The notes beneath the pieces are model-generated. The model saw only the letters and a program-made list of their open reading frames with translations. It was not told the origin of the DNA and ran no database searches. Of a stretch of 23,431 nucleotides of DNA, positions 5,163 through 13,384 are shown piece after piece (position 1 is the first letter of the stretch; each line of letters begins with the position of its first letter). Both the position numbers and the translations under genes were made by a program. This DNA is from JAEUMD01 sp964559355 (GTDB lineage: Bacteria; Pseudomonadota; Alphaproteobacteria; Rhizobiales; Hyphomicrobiaceae), in the NCBI GenBank assembly GCA_964559355.1, contig CAZLHQ010000035.1:1-23431 (forward strand), in the 5' to 3' direction.

Positions 5163-7508
5163 TTACCGCTTGCCTTGCTCCTGGGCGCGGCGCATGGCGG
5201 CGGCAAGCGCTGACTCACCGGCCGACAGCGAATTGCCAGTTCCTTTCCCAGCGCCGCTGCTGCGGGCCTGTTGCGACGTGGAAGCCGAAGCCCGCGGTTG
5301 GCTCGGCGCGGCCGCCCGCCCACTCTGCGCACTGCTGCCCGCCTCGATCGCACCCGACCTCATCGTCAGCGCGATGCGCTTGCGTTCCACATCGACATCC
5401 TTGACGCGCACACGCACCACATCACCCGCCTTCACCACCTCGCGCGGATCCTTGACGAAACGGTCCGCCAGCTCCGACACATGCACCAGGCCATCCTGAT
5501 GGACACCGATATCGACGAAGGCGCCGAACGCCGTGACGTTGGTCACGACACCTTCGAGCGCCATGCCGGGCTTGAGATCGGTGAGCTTTTCGACGCCCTC
5601 CATGAATTCGGCCGTCTTAAACTCGGGGCGAGGATCGCGGCCGGGTTTTTCAAGCTCGGTCAGAATGTCGGTCACAGTCGGTATGCCAAAGCGATCGTCG
5701 GCGAACTGACGCGGGGTGAGCGCCTTCAAGAATGCGCGATCGCCGATCATCGACTTCAACGGACGCTTGGTGGCTTGCGCAATGCGCTCGACCACCTCAT
5801 AGGCCTCCGGATGCACGGCGCTGGCATCGAGCGGGTTGACGCCGTTCATGATGCGCAGGAAGCCCGCCGCCTGTTCGAACGCCTTGGGGCCGAGCCGCGA
5901 AACCTTCTTGATTTCGGATCGCTTTTTGAACGGCCCGTTGTCGTTGCGGTGCAAGACGATGTTGTGCGCGATTGTAGAATTCAATCCCGCGACTCGCGCC
6001 AGCAGCGGCGCTGAGGCGGTATTGACGTCGACGCCGACCGAGTTGACGCAATCTTCCACCACCGCATCGAGCGATCGCGCCAGATCGCTCTGGTTGACGT
6101 CGTGCTGATATTGACCGACGCCGATCGCCTTGGGTTCGATCTTGACCAGCTCGGCAAGCGGATCCTGCAGACGCCGCGCGATCGATACCGCGCCTCGCAG
6201 CGACACGTCGAGATCGGGAAACTCCAGCGCGGCAAGCTCGGAAGCCGAATAGATGGAAGCGCCGGCCTCCGACACCACGACCTTGACCAGCTTCAACTCC
6301 GGCATCTTCTTCATCAGCTCACCGGCGAGCTTGTCTGTCTCACGGCTAGCGGTGCCATTGCCGATCGCGATCACCTCGACTTTGTGTTTTATGCTGAGCG
6401 CGGCCAGCGCGGCGAGCGAGCCCATCCAATCGTTGCGCGGCTCATGCGGATAGATCGTCGTCGTGGCAACGAGCTTTCCGGTGGCATCGACGACGGCCAC
6501 CTTGACGCCGGTGCGAATGCCGGGGTCGAGCCCCATCGTCACGCGAGGGCCCGCCGGGGCCGCCAGCAGCAGGTCTTTCAAGTTGGATTTGAATACGTCG
6601 ATGGCCGCTCTGTCGGAGCGCTCCTTCATGCGCATCAGAAGATCGACGACGAGCGAAACGTGCAGCTTCGCCTTCCAGGCGAGCTTCACAGTATCAATGA
6701 GCCAGCGATCCGCCAGTCGCCCCCGTTCGGCGATGTTGAAGGCGGTCATGATTTTGAGCTCGGCGGGATGCGGCCGGCCTTCTTCCAACGCGACGTCGAG
6801 ATCAATGTTCAAGATGTCGTCATTGCGTCCACGCAGCAGCGCCAGCGCCCGATGCGATGGGATATCGCGGATCGCCTGACGGAAATCGAAATAATCGGAG
6901 AACTTCGCGCCCTCCGCATCTTTCCCCTTGGCCACCTTCGATGAGATGACGCCCGTCGCCCACAGCCATTCGCGCAACTCGCCGACCAGCTTGGCGCTTT
7001 CGCCAATGCGCTCGATCAAGATGGCGCGCGCACCATCGAGCGCGGCCTTTGCATCCGCAATGCCCTTGTCGGGCGCAATGAAGCGTTCTGCCTCCGCGGC
7101 GGGATCGAGTTTCGGGTCCGACAACAACGCATCGGCCAGCGGTTCGAGCCCCGCCTCGCGCGCAATCTGCGCCTTGGTACGCCGCTTTGGCTTGTAGGGC
7201 GCATAGAGGTCTTCAAGATCGACCTTGGTCGCGGCAGCGCGAATGGCGCGCTCCAGCTCGACCGAAAGCTTGCCTTGCTCGCCGATGCTCTTCAGTACGG
7301 TCTGCCGCCGGTCCTCCAGATCCTTGAGGTAGCCGAGCCGCTCTTCGAGCTTGCGCAACTGCGTGTCGTCGAGGCCGCCGGTCTTCTCCTTGCGATAGCG
7401 CGCAATGAAAGGAACGGTTGCCCCCTCGCCAAGCAGATCGACGGCCGCCGTGACCTGCTCCAGCTTGACGTTCAACTCATTGGCAATGCGGGCGTTGATC
7501 TTATCCAC
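5163..7508 (-). CDS. tex: Tex family S1 RNA-binding transcription accessory protein
   Basis: 781 residues, normal for Tex. The N-terminal helical domain contains VPFIARYRKEKTGGLDD (32-48) and DLYAPYKPKRRTKAQIA (100-116), hallmarks of the family. A YqgF/RNase H-like domain begins at MGLDPGIRTGVKVAVVD (325-341), a helix-hairpin-helix region contains GVDVNTASAPLLARVAGL, and an S1 domain near 645-716 contains GVVTNVTAFGAFVDIGV. The last ~60 residues are a Ser/Ala/Gly-rich tail. Tex binds nucleic acid and is linked to transcription and RNA turnover in the cytoplasm. The start is GTG at 7508, preceded by AGAGGTC 7 nt upstream. It is a single minus-strand gene, convergent with the cysG group, with a paired hairpin element in its upstream region. 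Confidence 0.96.
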   Translation of the reverse strand: MDKINARIANELNVKLEQVTAAVDLLGEGATVPFIARYRKEKTGGLDDTQLRKLEERLGYLKDLEDRRQTVLKSIGEQGKLSVELERAIRAAATKVDLEDLYAPYKPKRRTKAQIAREAGLEPLADALLSDPKLDPAAEAERFIAPDKGIADAKAALDGARAILIERIGESAKLVGELREWLWATGVISSKVAKGKDAEGAKFSDYFDFRQAIRDIPSHRALALLRGRNDDILNIDLDVALEEGRPHPAELKIMTAFNIAERGRLADRWLIDTVKLAWKAKLHVSLVVDLLMRMKERSDRAAIDVFKSNLKDLLLAAPAGPRVTMGLDPGIRTGVKVAVVDATGKLVATTTIYPHEPRNDWMGSLAALAALSIKHKVEVIAIGNGTASRETDKLAGELMKKMPELKLVKVVVSEAGASIYSASELAALEFPDLDVSLRGAVSIARRLQDPLAELVKIEPKAIGVGQYQHDVNQSDLARSLDAVVEDCVNSVGVDVNTASAPLLARVAGLNSTIAHNIVLHRNDNGPFKKRSEIKKVSRLGPKAFEQAAGFLRIMNGVNPLDASAVHPEAYEVVERIAQATKRPLKSMIGDRAFLKALTPRQFADDRFGIPTVTDILTELEKPGRDPRPEFKTAEFMEGVEKLTDLKPGMALEGVVTNVTAFGAFVDIGVHQDGLVHVSELADRFVKDPREVVKAGDVVRVRVKDVDVERKRIALTMRSGAIEAGSSAQSGRAAAPSQPRASASTSQQARSSGAGKGTGNSLSAGESALAAAMRRAQEQGKR

Positions 7509-7929
7509 GAAAGACCTCTATGAGATAGAAGCGCGTTTGACGCTAGTGTCGTGATCGCGAAGTTCGTCACATTCTGCAGCGGGGGTCGAACGAATTTCGC
7601 GATCTGAACGACACTAGCCAACCATATGATCCTAGTGTGATTCAGAACGAGAATTCCGTCTCCCAACCCAGCCAAAATGAATGCAACGGACTTCTCGTCC
7701 ATCACACTGGTCGCAGACGCGACGGGCTTGAACGAGCGCGCGTGCCTGGATGAGCTGCTGCCGGTCAAATCGCGTCACATCAGACAATTGCGCGATATGT
7801 CAGTATAACAGAAACACTCCGTTTCGAAGCTCGCGCACATGCCACGGCCGCACGGTCCACAGGGATGGCAGGCTTTGCATCATGCGCGTGTGCGCGCCAA
7901 GTCGGCGCCAGACCTCGAGAGAGCCGTCA
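7509..7929. other. Divergent intergenic region, tex to metallopeptidase
   Basis: This stretch of 421 bp holds the paired hairpin element copy B (7543-7710). The remaining ~220 bp before the next gene show no gene, RNA or terminator that I can support. Promoters for both flanking genes should lie here but no clear boxes stand out. Confidence 0.5.
7543..7710. repeat. Paired CTAGTGT hairpin element, copy B
   Basis: Two hairpins at 7543-7617 and 7632-7710, separated by the 14-nt spacer 7618-7631. The first runs CTAGTGTCGT...ACGACACTAG, with inner arms GATCGCGAAGTTCGT / ACGAATTTCGCGATC (one mismatch), a 22-nt loop, and 3 extra bases on the right arm. The second runs CTAGTGTGAT...ATCACACTGG, with inner arms CGAGAATTCCGT / ACGGACTTCTCG (one mismatch), a 26-nt loop, and 3 more unpaired bases on the left arm (TCA...) than on the right. 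It begins 34 bp upstream of the tex start. Confidence 0.88.
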
Positions 7930-8922
7930 ATGTCCATAGACCTTGTCGATCGGCTGACGAACCGCGCGATGGTCGGCAGCAATCGACTTGCCGATGTGCT
8001 CGGCGGCCAGGCAGAGCAATTGGTCATCGAGCAGGACCGGTTCTACACACCATTCTGGGATGAAGCGTTCGTCGATCTCAGCGCGATCGTATCTCCCGGT
8101 GTCTACCTGAAGCTCCAGGCAACGCCCAAATGGGTCTTCCTGGAAGACAAAGCTTGCGCGTTCGCCGTCAAATCCACCGATGGTGGCGTCATTTTGATGT
8201 CCAGCGGATTGCTCGCGTTGATCGCCTTTTGCGCCTACCATTCGGCGACCGCAAGCCTCATCGCCGTTAGCGGTGCAGGAGAGGCGAAGCTGCGCGAATT
8301 CGAAGACACGTTCTTGCACATCGTAATCAACCATGCCGTTCACGGCTTACCACTACCCGATTCATTGGAGACGCCCTCGGCGCAGGCGTATCAGCATATT
8401 GTCATCAATCGGGATTGCATGACGATGTTCGTGCTGCTCCACGAGCTCGGGCACATCGACCTTGGCCACCTCGACGGCCGCATTGTCGGCCCGATCGACT
8501 TTCAGCCTCGCGTGCCAGACATAGCCTCCGAGCTGCACGCTGCGGAAATCGAAGCCGACGACTTCGCCTGTCGCGCATTTGCCAATGCCGACGCACTCAA
8601 TGCGACAAGCACGTTGTTCACCGCCTGGACCTATGCCGAGGCCGGCCGCCGCCTGATACGCGGAGCCTCAGCGCATCTCAGTCTTTCGCATCCGCTCAGC
8701 ATCAATCGCCTCGACCGGCTCGCGCATAACCTGTCGCTGCGGACGCAAGGATCGGCGCACCAGATGACCGGCGTTGCCCAGATGGTCGACAGAAACGCCG
8801 CCATCGTCGCGGCACCCGCCGAGGTTGGCCTTCGAGTCGAGCCGCTGTCGCAGGACGAGGCGATCGCACGGCACCGGACTTTGCTCGAAAGTCACCGGCG
8901 CATCGTGCAATCAATTACCTAG
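7930..8922 (+). CDS. Predicted HExxH zinc metallopeptidase (M48/ImmA-like gluzincin)
   Basis: 330 residues from ATG 7930, which follows GAGAGAGCC. The zinc motif is HELGH at 171-175. A second motif, ELHAAEIEADDFACRAF (201-217), contains the ExxxD glutamate expected as third ligand. SHPLSINRLDRL (253-264) matches the HP...R motif that follows the active site in M48 peptidases; the short spacing between motifs also resembles ImmA-type enzymes. One hydrophobic stretch, LLALIAFCAYHSA (94-106), is too short and isolated to call a membrane anchor, so a cytoplasmic enzyme is likely. The substrate is unknown. The 3' end overlaps by 8 bp the convergent helix-turn-helix gene, reminiscent of peptidase-regulator pairs, though the convergent layout is unusual. 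In-frame codons further upstream exist but have no better ribosome site. Confidence 0.75.
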   Translation: MSIDLVDRLTNRAMVGSNRLADVLGGQAEQLVIEQDRFYTPFWDEAFVDLSAIVSPGVYLKLQATPKWVFLEDKACAFAVKSTDGGVILMSSGLLALIAFCAYHSATASLIAVSGAGEAKLREFEDTFLHIVINHAVHGLPLPDSLETPSAQAYQHIVINRDCMTMFVLLHELGHIDLGHLDGRIVGPIDFQPRVPDIASELHAAEIEADDFACRAFANADALNATSTLFTAWTYAEAGRRLIRGASAHLSLSHPLSINRLDRLAHNLSLRTQGSAHQMTGVAQMVDRNAAIVAAPAEVGLRVEPLSQDEAIARHRTLLESHRRIVQSIT

Positions 8923-9751
8923 AGTACGGCGGATCGGTGTCGCCGCCAGTCACCACGTTCTCCGGGAAGTGGAACGCTGCCTCCGCCCAACGCCATTTGC
9001 GCGCGACGTCGGGGTGCAGAAGCTGACGGGCAAAGTCGGCGAACGCATCGACCTTGAGCGCCGCAATGCCACGGGCACCGGCCAGCGACGGTTGGAAATC
9101 GGCGGGCAGCTCGATGAAGACGTAGCGATGCGGGGTCAAGGGCGGACTGTACTTGAACATGGCGTCGCCTAGGTTGGGAACACGCTCGGGCGCGTCGTCG
9201 ATGCGGCCGGTGTGCCGGCGCCCCGGTCCGATGACGCGCCATCCGCCATCCTGTTCGAGCAACACGATGAGCAGGCATCCAACCTTGCCATCGACCTCGA
9301 ACGCGATTTTCCAATTGGCGCCGATCAGCCTGGAGCCATTGGGAATATCGACGATATCGTCGACCATGCCCATCGAGGTTGGATCGAAGGTCACGTAGCG
9401 CACGACAAGGTTGGTCGGCATTCGCCGCAGTACGTCCAGCAAGTCCGGCTTACTCAAGAGAGCGGACTTGAAATCATCGAGCTTGCCGAGCCATAGACCG
9501 CGCGCCGCTTCCACGCTGACAAGCCCCTTGGTTTCCTCGCTCAGCAACGTGCAAAGCTGATCGAGCACTTCCGGCCGAACCCTGCCGCCCGGCTTTCCCT
9601 TGATGCCGTTGATCCAACCACTGACGGTGGAGCTCTTAACGTGCATCGCCGCCGCCAGATCGGCCTGATTGCGCACCCGCGCGCCATGCGCGAACAAGAA
9701 CGCGAACTTGCCTTCCAAGTTCGGCAACGTCGGCGATTCTGGCTTCGGCAT
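8915..9751 (-). CDS. Helix-turn-helix (XRE-like) protein with uncharacterised C-terminal domain
   Basis: 278 residues from ATG 9751, chosen because GAGGTG lies 6-7 nt upstream; a longer in-frame start at 9802 exists but has no such site. Residues 28-55 (NQADLAAAMHVKSSTVSGWINGI) form a phage-repressor-type helix-turn-helix. The remaining ~200 residues show a beta-rich pattern (KIAFEVDGKVGCLLIVLLEQDGGWRVIGPG, HRYVFIELPADF) that I do not recognise; it may be a sensor or effector domain. The gene is convergent with and overlaps the end of the metallopeptidase gene. A DNA-binding regulator is the likeliest role; its targets are not visible. Confidence 0.75.
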   Translation of the reverse strand: MPKPESPTLPNLEGKFAFLFAHGARVRNQADLAAAMHVKSSTVSGWINGIKGKPGGRVRPEVLDQLCTLLSEETKGLVSVEAARGLWLGKLDDFKSALLSKPDLLDVLRRMPTNLVVRYVTFDPTSMGMVDDIVDIPNGSRLIGANWKIAFEVDGKVGCLLIVLLEQDGGWRVIGPGRRHTGRIDDAPERVPNLGDAMFKYSPPLTPHRYVFIELPADFQPSLAGARGIAALKVDAFADFARQLLHPDVARKWRWAEAAFHFPENVVTGGDTDPPYSR

Positions 9752-9891
9752 CGCGGCACCTCGTCGAAGAAAGTTCGACCTGACCCTGGCCGACACTCTC
9801 ACTCCTCTATCGCACCATGCACCTACGACGGCACCTCCTTCATGGCTGCCGTGCGTTGGTGAAACGGCAAGACGAGCGAGGAGATGCGATC

Positions 9892-10380
9892 ATGGCCGAT
9901 ATCACAACCCGACTGGCGGACGCCACCATCGACCTGGACAGCCTGGTCGGTCTGGCGCGCGATAGCGCCTGCGAGCAAGGCATGTCTGAAATCTTTGACG
10001 AGGCCCACACCCGCGCGCACCTGACGGAGCTGTTGACGAAAGGGATCGGTTTCGTCGCCTGCATTGACGAGGTCGTGATCGGCACCATTCTGCTGACGCC
10101 TATCGAAACCGGCTTCGCCATCCTGCGGCACGTCGAATCGGCTCACCTCATGATGGATCCGCGCAAGCGCACGATGCCAGCGGTGCGCGCATTGATCCGC
10201 ACGGTCCGCAAGTATTGCACCGAACACGACATCGTCGCGCTGATTCACATGGTCGGCTATGGCGCCGCAATCGCCGGACGCAAAGACGACGCTCGCAGGG
10301 TCGACGCGTTGTATAAGATGCTGATCGGCGACGGCACCTACGGGATCACCTACGTCATAAGGCCTGACCCGAAAAAATAG
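9892..10380 (+). CDS. Small putative GNAT-like acetyltransferase
   Basis: 162 residues from ATG 9892, preceded by GAGGAG 8 nt upstream, which decides the start over longer in-frame possibilities. The order of elements suits a GNAT fold: an N-terminal helix pair (TIDLDSLVGLARDSACEQGM), strands GFVACIDEVVIGTILLTPI and AHLMMDPRKR at the expected cofactor position, helix AVRALIRTVRKYCTEH, then strand DIVALIHMV. The acetyl-CoA pyrophosphate loop is degenerate (no clear Q/RxxGxG/A), so activity is uncertain and the family call tentative. It lies alone between the divergent helix-turn-helix gene and a convergent luxR-type gene. Confidence 0.6.
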   Translation: MADITTRLADATIDLDSLVGLARDSACEQGMSEIFDEAHTRAHLTELLTKGIGFVACIDEVVIGTILLTPIETGFAILRHVESAHLMMDPRKRTMPAVRALIRTVRKYCTEHDIVALIHMVGYGAAIAGRKDDARRVDALYKMLIGDGTYGITYVIRPDPKK

Positions 10381-10407
10381 TCCGACGATCCAACTGCAAA
10401 GAACGGC

Positions 10408-10432
10408 GGCGCGGGAAGCCTTCTCCCGCGCC
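10408..10432. terminator. GC-rich hairpin between convergent genes
   Basis: A 9-bp perfect stem GGCGCGGGA / TCCCGCGCC with a 7-nt loop sits in the 53-bp gap between the acetyltransferase-like gene (plus) and the LuxR-type gene (minus). No T-run follows on either strand; a bidirectional terminator is plausible from position. Confidence 0.5.
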
Positions 10433-10433
10433 G

Positions 10434-11141
10434 TCAACTATCGATGAGTGAGATCAACAACCGCACGAGATCGCGCTGATTGGCGCAATTTGTCTTGGCC
10501 AGCGCGTTGCGCACATGCCAGCGCACCGTGGAGATGCGCACGCCCGCCTCATCCGAAAACGCCTGCAACGACATTCCATCGAGCAGCGCGAAAGCAACTC
10601 GTGCCTCGGCTGGCGTGAAGGCGAATGCCTCGAACAGCAGTTGGCAGCCTTGCTCAACCTGCCGGCGATGTCCATCGTTGAGCGTCACAAGCACGACACT
10701 TTCGCTGCTCTCGCCCGGCGTACGGCATCGGCCCGACGCGCCAGCGGGGCTCTGCATTCGGACCATGGTCACCAGAGTCTGCTGGCCATCGCTGCCCTCA
10801 ACGAAGGTGGCGAGCCGAGTGGCGGTGGGCGCCAGATCATCGCCGAGCGATCTGATTCGTGCATGCAGCTCGGCGGTCGCCGCGCCGTTGCGGTGCTTCA
10901 ACTCGCCGTTGAGACTGACGAGCCAATCGGATCGCGCTTCGAGCAAGGCCCGCGCAGCCGGGTTCGCCGTCAACACCCGTGCCAAGCTATCGACCAGAAT
11001 TGTCGGCCAGATGCGGCTGTTGACGAACCCGCTGACCAGACCCCAGCCACGCTGGCAAACCTCCTGGGTGGATCCGAGCCCGCGACAATCGCCATTTTCG
11101 CCAAGCGGCTGGCCCAATTCCTTCGAAGTCGTTTTTAACAT
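10434..11141 (-). CDS. LuxR-type HTH transcriptional regulator with PAS-like N-terminus
   Basis: 235 residues. The C-terminal FTPAEARVAFALLDGMSLQAFSDEAGVRISTVRWHVRNALAKT (175-217) is a LuxR/GerE helix-turn-helix. The middle part, including WPTILVDSLARVLTANPAARALLE (45-68), resembles a PAS domain core (a variable residue followed by N-x-A-A), suggesting a small-molecule or redox sensor rather than an acyl-homoserine-lactone pocket. The ATG at 11141 follows GAGAG. It is separated by 204 bp from the next minus-strand gene, another LuxR family member, so two regulators of the same superfamily sit side by side. Targets are unknown; the neighbouring porin and transporter genes are candidates. Confidence 0.82.
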   Translation of the reverse strand: MLKTTSKELGQPLGENGDCRGLGSTQEVCQRGWGLVSGFVNSRIWPTILVDSLARVLTANPAARALLEARSDWLVSLNGELKHRNGAATAELHARIRSLGDDLAPTATRLATFVEGSDGQQTLVTMVRMQSPAGASGRCRTPGESSESVVLVTLNDGHRRQVEQGCQLLFEAFAFTPAEARVAFALLDGMSLQAFSDEAGVRISTVRWHVRNALAKTNCANQRDLVRLLISLIDS

Positions 11142-11234
11142 AATCTCTCAGTCCCAACCCGCCTGCCCGGCGCGCACCTTGGCAATCGACGTCTTGGGTG
11201 AGTTTCGAGGATATCGGAGGGGAGCGTAAACTGG

Positions 11235-11244
11235 GGGAATTCCC
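11235..11244. promoter_or_regulatory. Palindrome GGGAATTCCC upstream of a luxR-type gene
   Basis: A perfect 10-bp palindrome lies 94 bp upstream of the start of the LuxR-type gene at 11141 and between the two luxR-type genes. LuxR-type proteins bind dyad sites, though usually 18-20 bp long; here symmetry does not extend far beyond the core. Chance occurrence is possible. Confidence 0.25.
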
Positions 11245-11345
11245 TACGTGCGCTCGACGTGTCTTGGTCGCAATCCAGCGCATGAAGCACACGCAGCACC
11301 TGCGGCGGCAACACCGCGCGGCCATGGCTCAGGGATTGTTAGGGC

Positions 11346-12086
11346 TCAGGGGTTGATGAGGCCGAACATCAGGGCCTTGGCGACCGCATGATCGCGCGTG
11401 CGCGCCTTGAGCTTGCGCCGTGCACCGGCGATGTATTTCTCGATGCTCTTGTCGCCAATGCCGAAACGGTCGGCAATCTGCTCGGGCCGCAGCCCGACGG
11501 CGAGCCACGTCAAGCACTCGACCTCGCGCTTGGAGAGATTGACGAACTCCGACATGTGCTGACCACGCATGCCGGCATCCAGAATGCCGCAAATCGTCAC
11601 GAGATCCCGCCCTTCCTGTTTCCAGAACCGCTCGAATTCCCGCACGGGCACATCCGGCATCGAGATACCGATACCGCCGGATTGATTCGGAAAATAAAAC
11701 GACGATGGCACGGTGAAGCCGATTGCAAAACCCAGATCGCGTTCGATGTTAGCCCGCTTGATCTCCATCGGCGAAGCATTCTGCCAATTGTTCATATCGT
11801 GCCAGAATAACAGGTCGTTCTGACGCACGCAGTGCTCCGCCGTGACGTCATTGTCCAGCAGCGAGCCCTCGTCGAACGCGTCGAAAAACTCCTGCTTGTA
11901 GGAACTCTTCCAGATCAACGCCTTCGACAGTTTGAGGTGCTCCAACTCGCGCGTGGAGGCAAATACACCGAACAGAACGCCGGAAACGCCACGCTGCTCC
12001 AACTGCCCGTGGATCAGCGACCAGAACCCGTCCAGCTCATGCGCGGCACTGGCGTTGCGGGCGATCTCCTGGATGTTCTGTCTCAT
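11346..12086 (-). CDS. LuxR family regulator with autoinducer-binding-like domain (no luxI in window)
   Basis: 246 residues. The N-terminal ~165 residues fit the autoinducer-binding domain layout: GVLFGVF near the start, SKALIWKSSYKQEFFDAF (54-71), DND-V at 78-81 in place of the usual D-P, W95, and GFTVPSSF (123-130). The C-terminal LSKREVECLTWLAVGLRPEQIADRFGIGDKSIEKYI (184-219) is a standard LuxR helix-turn-helix with the conserved Glu, Leu and Gly. ATG 12086 overlaps the stop of the upstream MFS gene as ATGA, so the two are translationally coupled. No luxI synthase is visible, making this a candidate solo regulator. The altered D-P pair suggests that a ligand other than a classical acyl-homoserine lactone is possible. 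A longer in-frame reading upstream runs inside the MFS gene and is rejected. Confidence 0.85.
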   Translation of the reverse strand: MRQNIQEIARNASAAHELDGFWSLIHGQLEQRGVSGVLFGVFASTRELEHLKLSKALIWKSSYKQEFFDAFDEGSLLDNDVTAEHCVRQNDLLFWHDMNNWQNASPMEIKRANIERDLGFAIGFTVPSSFYFPNQSGGIGISMPDVPVREFERFWKQEGRDLVTICGILDAGMRGQHMSEFVNLSKREVECLTWLAVGLRPEQIADRFGIGDKSIEKYIAGARRKLKARTRDHAVAKALMFGLINP

Positions 12087-13249
12087 GCGCGGCCCCTTAC
12101 GACACCGACGATCTGAGCGACAAGGATAACCACGCTCAACACCGCGAATGTGATGGCGAGGAGCACCATGAGACCGTGCGTATTCATTTGGTCGATGGCA
12201 AAGCCATTGACGATCGGGCCGGCAATGCTGCCAACCGCATAGACGATTCCAAAAGCGGCGTTCGCAACCACCAGCTGCCCGCCATGAAACCGATCGCCTA
12301 TCATCGCCAAGGCCATCGAATACATCGTACCAGCCGCGCCCCCCCAAAGAGCCACAACGGCGAGAAAGAGCGCCTCATTGCCGAGCGTTTGCGGGATCAT
12401 TGCCGAAGTCGCCGCGACCGTCGAGGCGCAAATGAGCATCGGCAGCGTCCGGCCGATTCGGTCAGATATCGCAGTAACCGGATACTGCAGGATGAGATTG
12501 CCGAGCGCCGCCGCCGTCAGCGTGTGGGCCGCCGTAGCGCTATCGAGATTGTTCCTCAGAACATAGACGGGCATCAGTGTGGTGGGTGCCGACTCGTAAA
12601 TCCCATAGGCAAGCACACACAGCAGCGCAACGGGCACCGACAGCACGATGCCGTATGCCGAAGGCGGGATCGCCGTCTCGACCGCAGGCGACGGCTGACC
12701 GGACCAGAACTGCAGCGCCACGAGACCCAAGACCATCATCAGCAGCGGCGGAGCGAACGCGGCCCAGCCCATCACACCAAACAACGGCTGCAGCATCGAG
12801 CCGATGATAAGTCCGACCATGAACAGAATGTTGTAGATGCCGATATTGCGTCCGCGGTCATCCTTCCCCGTCACGTCGTTGATCCAGAACTCGATCAAGC
12901 GGAATACGACGCCGATGGCGCCGCCGAACAGGAATCGCAACGCGGTCATCTCCGCATAGCCATCGGCGTAACGCAGGCCGAATAGCGCCATGAGGCCGAG
13001 ACCCAGGAACATCTGCAACAGCCGCTTGAACGGCACGCCGAGCCTGATCTGCAAAAACGGCAATAGCGCCGAGCCGGTGATCCAGCCCAGAGCCGGCATG
13101 GCCGCATTGAGACCGATCCATGCGCCAGAAACGCCCGTCGCCTCGACGCGCAAGGAGATCAATGGCAATGAGACGCCGAACCCGATGGCGATCAGGAATG
13201 CCGCAGCCGTGATGACGGGAGATCGGACGACAAGAATTTGCTGGGACAT
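12083..13249 (-). CDS. MFS transporter (YcaD-like)
   Basis: 388 residues from ATG 13249 (MSQQILVVRSPVITAAAFLIAIGFG); upstream in-frame codons encode a hydrophilic stretch unlike the family. About twelve hydrophobic segments alternate with short polar loops, as in major facilitator proteins. The central loop RLIEFWINDVTGKDDRGRNIGIYNILFMVGLIIGS resembles the E/W-containing helix and RGR loop of YcaD-like carriers, and AISDRIGR (motif A-like) opens the second half. It acts in the inner membrane; the substrate is unknown. It is followed by luxR with a 4-bp overlap, and preceded 135 bp upstream by a porin on the same strand, so export or uptake across both membranes under LuxR control is a reasonable inference. 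The ribosome site is weak. Confidence 0.88.
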   Translation of the reverse strand: MSQQILVVRSPVITAAAFLIAIGFGVSLPLISLRVEATGVSGAWIGLNAAMPALGWITGSALLPFLQIRLGVPFKRLLQMFLGLGLMALFGLRYADGYAEMTALRFLFGGAIGVVFRLIEFWINDVTGKDDRGRNIGIYNILFMVGLIIGSMLQPLFGVMGWAAFAPPLLMMVLGLVALQFWSGQPSPAVETAIPPSAYGIVLSVPVALLCVLAYGIYESAPTTLMPVYVLRNNLDSATAAHTLTAAALGNLILQYPVTAISDRIGRTLPMLICASTVAATSAMIPQTLGNEALFLAVVALWGGAAGTMYSMALAMIGDRFHGGQLVVANAAFGIVYAVGSIAGPIVNGFAIDQMNTHGLMVLLAITFAVLSVVILVAQIVGVVRGRA

Positions 13250-13384
13250 CGAACCGTAGCGATCGTTAGCAATTTCACAGGCGCAATCCGACCACCAAGG
13301 GCGCGCCCCTGGCTTTCGGAGTGGGGTAGGACAAGACCCGCCGCGCAGTCGCGTTAGCTCGGAAGAGCCGCGAAAACACAGCAC

